Shown here: positions 61,117-64,000 of the stretch, one piece after another | Numbering within the stretch: the first letter of the stretch is position 1 | Layout of the letters: every line of letters starts with the position of its first letter | Assembly: GCA_040221975.1 (NCBI GenBank) | Contig: JAVJWR010000016.1 | Span: 18,368 to 82,367 of the forward strand | Direction: 5' to 3' | Source of the DNA: Haliea sp040221975 | GTDB lineage: Bacteria > Pseudomonadota > Gammaproteobacteria > Pseudomonadales > Halieaceae | DNA: 64,000 nucleotides | The notes under the pieces: model-generated | What the model saw: the letters and a program-made list of their open reading frames with translations, nothing else | Databases searched by the model: none | Told to the model about the DNA's origin: nothing | Program-made: the position numbers and the translations under genes

Positions 61117-62154
61117 TCATCCGCTGCCAGCGGCAAGGAAGTCCAGCAAGGCGCGGTTGAACGCCTCCGCCTGCTCCAGTTGCACAAAATGACCCGCACC
61201 CGGTATCAGCACCTCGGCAGCCAGGCGCGGCATCCGCGCGCGCATGAGGCGCAGGGCATCGGTTCCCACCATCTGCAGCACTGCATCCTGCTGGCCGGCA
61301 ATAAACAGGCTGGGGACCTCGACCCGGGCGTCGGCCCAGGGCTTGCCCAGTTCCCAGTTGCGGTCCGCTACCCGATAGCTGTTCAGTCCTCCAATGAAGG
61401 CCAGCTCTTCCCCGGCGAGCAGGTACTGGGAAGTGAGGTAGGCCAAGTCCGCCTGCTCCAGCCAGCCCCAGGGCAGTGCCGGCGCCGGCGCCAGCACATC
61501 AAGATAGCCGGTGCCAGCCGAGGGAAACCGGTCCCAGCCCAGCAGGTTGCCTTCCGCGCTCAGGGACCAGTAGAGCCGTTGCAAGAAGCCCGCGGCATTG
61601 GCGCCCAGCTCCCGCTCCGCCGGCCCCACCGTCTGGAAATAGTGCATGTGGAAGAAATGCTGCTCGGCGATGGCGGCAAAACAATCGGTGGGCTTGATGT
61701 GCGGCAGGGCAAAAGGACGGCCATAGTCACGGGCGGCGGCATCGCTGCCGGCACAGCCGCGACCCGCAAGGTCAAAATCGTAGGGACAACTGACATGTAC
61801 CAGCGCACGGCAGTGTTGCGGATAGCGTACCGCCATGTTGCACACCTGGGCCGCGCCAAAGTCATGGCCGACAAAACAGGCCTCACGTTCGCCGAAATGA
61901 GCCAGCAGCGCCAGCAGGTCCCGGCAGTGCTGCTCGCTGTCGTAAGCACTGACAGCCAGGGGGCGGTCTGACTGCCCGTAACCGCGCTGATCCAGCGCAA
62001 CGGCACGAAATCCCGCGCCGGCCACTGCTGTCAGTTGCCGGTGCCAGCTGTACCAGAGCCCCGGAAAGCCATGACAAAAGACCACCAGAGGTCCGCGACC
62101 GGTGCTGACGGCGTGCAGCCGGGTGCCTCCGCTGTCAAAGAAGTGGTCTTGCAC
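61117..62154 (-). CDS. Alpha/beta hydrolase (epoxide hydrolase-like), 5' end altered by the repeat element
   Basis: 345 residues if started at the GTG at 62154. The oxyanion motif HGFPGLW lies at 28-34, the nucleophile Asp98 in VGHDFGAAQV, and the catalytic His in PGAGHFVQLEQ, as in soluble epoxide hydrolases and haloalkane dehalogenases. The 454-bp repeat element ends at 62156, directly against this codon, so the natural promoter and ribosome-binding site are missing. The open frame continues into the element to an ATG at 62376, which would add 74 element-derived residues. Which start, if any, is used cannot be told. The coding part downstream is intact. Confidence 0.8.
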   Translation of the reverse strand: MQDHFFDSGGTRLHAVSTGRGPLVVFCHGFPGLWYSWHRQLTAVAGAGFRAVALDQRGYGQSDRPLAVSAYDSEQHCRDLLALLAHFGEREACFVGHDFGAAQVCNMAVRYPQHCRALVHVSCPYDFDLAGRGCAGSDAAARDYGRPFALPHIKPTDCFAAIAEQHFFHMHYFQTVGPAERELGANAAGFLQRLYWSLSAEGNLLGWDRFPSAGTGYLDVLAPAPALPWGWLEQADLAYLTSQYLLAGEELAFIGGLNSYRVADRNWELGKPWADARVEVPSLFIAGQQDAVLQMVGTDALRLMRARMPRLAAEVLIPGAGHFVQLEQAEAFNRALLDFLAAGSG

Positions 62155-62155
62155 G

Positions 62156-62184
62156 CTAGTGGGCTGCGCGGCTAATTCGGTAAC
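62156..62184. repeat. Left 29-bp terminal inverted repeat
   Basis: It starts CTAGTGGGCTGCGCGGCTAA and ends TTCGGTAAC, and is the exact reverse complement of 62581-62609. Confidence 0.95.
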
Positions 62185-62189
62185 TTTCA

Positions 62190-62557
62190 GAGCGCCTGTG
62201 CCGGTGCGAATCAAGGCGTGGCTCGCCGGCAAGGGTGGCTCCCTTACCAAGAGGCACAACGCTGAGTCGCGCCGGCACAGGCGCTCCCGCAGGGCCGCCG
62301 CACAAGCGTTGTGGGGTGCGTTGGGGGGACTGGAATTTGGGGCGGCCCGTCCGGCGCGCGCGCGCCGTGCCCCCAACGCGTGTGCGGGTGCTAATCACGG
62401 CGTGGCTCGCGGGCTCGGGTGGCACCCTAACCAAGCGCCACAACGCTGTGTCGCGCCGCCACCGGCGCTCCCGCAGGGCCGCCGCACAAGCGTTGTGGGC
62501 TGCGTTGCGCTCGCTTGAATTGGCGACGGCCAGTCCTGCGCTCGCGCGCCTTGCCCA
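62190..62557. repeat. Two tandem direct repeats of 184 bp inside the element
   Basis: Copies at 62190-62373 and 62374-62557 keep an exact 184-bp spacing at every matched landmark checked (CGTGGCTCGC at 62217/62401, CACAACGCTG at 62255/62439, GCGCTCCCGC at 62281/62465). Divergence is by substitution only, pointing to an old duplication followed by drift. Confidence 0.85.
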
Positions 62558-62580
62558 CAACGCTTGTGCGACGGCTGAAT

Positions 62581-62609
62581 GTTACCGAATTAGCCGCGCA
62601 GCCCACTAG
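62581..62609. repeat. Right 29-bp terminal inverted repeat
   Basis: It starts GTTACCGAATTAGCCGCGCA and ends GCCCACTAG. Bases 62606-62608, read on the minus strand, are the TAG stop of the cyclase gene. Confidence 0.95.
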
Positions 62610-63688
62610 GGACGGCCCCACAGCAGCTGGTCAACGTAGCGCCGCACGGCCTCGTGCCCGGTCGTGCCCGAAGTGGTGAAAGCGAAAGAGATTTCGAAGC
62701 GGTTCGCCACCGGCCGTGTATGCAGGGCGCGGGCATACAGCTCACCGGATACGTCGGTAGCGAAGTCACTGTTTACCCGGAAATTGATTTCACTGAGTGT
62801 CGGCAGCTCCAGCTCCAGCTGCGCGAGCATGCCATCATAACTGAGGTTGCGGATACTGCCGGCATGGGTTTCCTGCAGCACCTCTTTGCCATCCACGCGA
62901 TGAAAGTGCAACGGCAGCTCGACCTCGACCCGCGGCGAATTGCGCAGCTCCACCCGCGGCACCTCAACACGCTCTGACCCGGTCACGGCCAGCATCTCGT
63001 ACAGCGTTACCGGACCCCTTCTGCCCTTGACCTGCAAGCGGCGCATGGCCCCCACTTCAATGCTGTCGCGAGCAGCCAGGTAGCTGTTTTCGCTCAGCAG
63101 CACCTGCCCGCGCAGGCTGAAGGATTCCACCCGGGCAGCAAAATTCACCTCGTCCCCGATCGCGGTGTACTCGCGATGGTCATCGGGGCCGAAACTGCCG
63201 ACCATGACCTCACCGGTATTGATGCCGATACCCGCGTGCACTTCCGGCAGACCCAGGCGGGCGTTGTTGGCGTTGATCCCGACCATGGCCTGCTGCATGC
63301 GGGCGGCGCACAGCAACGCCTGCCGCAAATGGTCATCACAGGCGTGCGGGGCGCCAAACAGTGCCATCACCCCGTCGCCAAGAAACTTGTCGACAAACCC
63401 GCCATGGGCGTGGATGAGCGCCGTCATCTGCTCAAAAAAGGGCGTCAGCAAGCCAATCAGGGCCGCGGAACTGCAGGTCTCCGCAAGCGAGGAAAACCCC
63501 CGCAGGTCGACGATCAGCACCGTCACCAGACGCGGACTCGGTGGCGAAACCGGTGGCGCGGGCTCCAGCAGGTTATAGGCCAGCTGGGTGAGCGCCGCAT
63601 ACTCCTGTGGAGGTACCACGCCGCCAACACGAGTGACCAGCGCCTGCACCATGCTCATCACCCGATCAGACCCAACCGAACTATCCAT
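62606..63688 (-). CDS. Class III adenylate cyclase fused to a PilZ domain
   Basis: 360 residues from ATG 63688 (AGGGA 9 bp upstream; an ATG at 63697 directly abuts that AGGGA and is less likely). The cyclase domain (~50-235) has both metal aspartates, Asp61 (VLIVDLRGFS) and Asp105 (FLGDGVMALFGAP), Lys101 for adenine selection, and the transition-state pair Asn182/Arg186 (DEVNFAARVE). A PilZ domain follows with the c-di-GMP-binding RxxxR (Arg249-Arg253) and NxSxxG (Asn281-Gly286) motifs. It should make cAMP under c-di-GMP control. Its stop codon comes from the terminal repeat of the adjacent element, so the original C-terminus may have been longer. Confidence 0.86.
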   Translation of the reverse strand: MDSSVGSDRVMSMVQALVTRVGGVVPPQEYAALTQLAYNLLEPAPPVSPPSPRLVTVLIVDLRGFSSLAETCSSAALIGLLTPFFEQMTALIHAHGGFVDKFLGDGVMALFGAPHACDDHLRQALLCAARMQQAMVGINANNARLGLPEVHAGIGINTGEVMVGSFGPDDHREYTAIGDEVNFAARVESFSLRGQVLLSENSYLAARDSIEVGAMRRLQVKGRRGPVTLYEMLAVTGSERVEVPRVELRNSPRVEVELPLHFHRVDGKEVLQETHAGSIRNLSYDGMLAQLELELPTLSEINFRVNSDFATDVSGELYARALHTRPVANRFEISFAFTTSGTTGHEAVRRYVDQLLWGRP

Positions 63689-63697
63689 GTCACCCAT

Positions 63698-63808
63698 TCC
63701 CTGAAGTTAACCGTCCAATCATTAGCGGGCAATCATACCCGTGGAATCGACGGCGATACAGCCGCTGGTGTCGGGGGCAAGCACACACCCTGGGCAATCC
63801 TTCAGCGC
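63698..63808. other. Intergenic region upstream of the cyclase gene
   Basis: It contains the upstream (promoter-side) region of the leftward cyclase gene. No clear -35/-10 pair, hairpin or open frame of note was seen. Confidence 0.4.
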
Positions 63809-63885
63809 CTAGTGGGCTGCGCGGCTAATTCGGTAACGTTCAGAGCGCCTGTGCCGGCGCGAATCAAGGCGTGGCTTGCCGGCAA
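63809..63885. mobile_element. Truncated second copy of the MITE-like element
   Basis: The 29-bp terminal repeat recurs exactly at 63809-63837 and the following 48 bp match the first copy (62185-62232) with only three differences. Identity stops abruptly after GGCAAG at 63885, where AT-rich sequence begins. The other end of this copy is not in the window, so it is a solo end or a broken copy. Confidence 0.85.
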
Positions 63886-64000
63886 GCAAAGAATATTTTA
63901 ATAAGTTTTTGCTACAATGCCATCCTTTTGTGCTAACAGTGTAAACAACCTGACCCAACAAAGTTATGGCAAAAAACAGATGAGAGTAAAGTCCTCCAAT
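63886..64000 (+). promoter_or_regulatory. AT-rich region with extended -10 promoter at the window edge
   Basis: This 115-bp tail is much richer in A/T than the rest of the window. TG-C-TACAAT at 63910-63918 is an extended -10 element pointing rightward out of the window. An ATG at 63980 opens MRVKSSN but runs off the edge without a ribosome-binding site, so no gene is called. Confidence 0.45.

Larger units (their letters stand above)
62156..62609. mobile_element. MITE-like non-coding element, 454 bp
   Basis: Perfect 29-bp inverted repeats bound a 454-bp block with no transposase. Inside are two direct copies of 184 bp (62190-62373 and 62374-62557) that align without gaps, with a 34-bp core identical between copies (starting at 62281 and 62465). 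Each copy contains CACAACGCT and AGCGTTGTG as inverted arms (62255-62263 with 62305-62313, and 62439-62447 with 62489-62497), so a transcript would be highly folded. Both outer ends read CTAG, which may be part of the repeat or a 4-bp target duplication. Open frames across it are repetitive, arginine-rich and unlike real proteins. Confidence 0.85.

Noticed and set aside
62235..62609. 124-residue open frame inside the 454-bp element
   Set aside because: Its two halves simply translate the two 184-bp repeats, and it reads through both inverted ends. It may be an annotation artefact wherever the element occurs.
63980..64000. ATG opening MRVKSSN at the window edge
   Set aside because: Only seven codons are visible and no ribosome-binding site precedes them; a short MAKNR frame overlaps it. 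No gene can be supported.

Overview
The window is a gene-dense, high-GC (roughly mid-60s %, by eye) stretch of chromosome from a Gammaproteobacterium. The evidence is the block miaB-phoH(ybeZ)-ybeY-corC-lnt-leuS-lptE-holA, the cmoA-cmoB pair, E. coli-type LexA boxes (CTGT-N8-ACAG), a TonB receptor and an AlkB-type alkane hydroxylase. This mix suits a marine, hydrocarbon-associated heterotroph of the Cellvibrionales/Halieaceae kind, but that placement is inference. No rRNA, tRNA, CRISPR array, prophage or transposase gene was seen.

Layout. 1-4871: end of a LysR regulator, ABC-F ATPase uup, then a leftward pepD-aminotransferase pair. 4902-11806: a purine locus (NCS2 purine permease, divergent phosphoribosyltransferase, an exported amidohydrolase/deaminase, a TonB receptor and a secreted NUP-family purine nucleoside protein). 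11861-15364: a sulfotransferase-like plus class IV aminotransferase pair, then cmoA-cmoB. 15494-21325: a cyclic-nucleotide-domain fragment next to a 1846-residue surface protein with ten DUF11-like repeats. 21435-25304: lon, divergent from an aspartate aminotransferase-like gene that has a large leader hairpin. 25313-25460: a REP/BIME-like palindromic repeat. 25468-35538: DUF1820 gene, then the conserved tRNA-modification/ribosome/lipoprotein/LPS block. 35554-44926: GGDEF-EAL sensor, di-haem lipoprotein, acetyl-CoA hydrolase/transferase, Kef-type antiporter. 44978-47293: alkB with a divergent AraC regulator. 47451-52510: imuA and imuB, each behind a LexA box but separated by three unrelated genes. 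52684-58507: small periplasmic protein, lipocalin, encapsulin-type ferritin, chromate transporter, methyltransferase, thioesterase, LexA-controlled radical SAM gene, DUF1622 and DUF1232 genes. 58500-63688: GST-like protein, nucleoside deaminase, class I aldolase, alpha/beta hydrolase, adenylate cyclase-PilZ fusion.

How the parts work together. The purine locus reads as a path from the outer membrane to IMP/GMP: TonB uptake, periplasmic processing by two exported proteins, inner-membrane nucleobase uptake, and phosphoribosylation. The three LexA boxes at 47402, 51013 and 57578 each sit on a TACTGT -10 element, so imuA, imuB and the PA0069-type radical SAM gene should form a local SOS regulon. 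The GGDEF-EAL protein and the cyclase-PilZ protein suggest cross-talk between c-di-GMP and cAMP.

The most unusual structure is a 454-bp, MITE-like element at 62156-62609 with perfect 29-bp terminal inverted repeats and two internal 184-bp direct repeats. One end supplies the stop codon of the cyclase gene, and the other end abuts the first possible codon of the alpha/beta hydrolase. A truncated second copy lies at 63809-63885, beside an AT-rich promoter.
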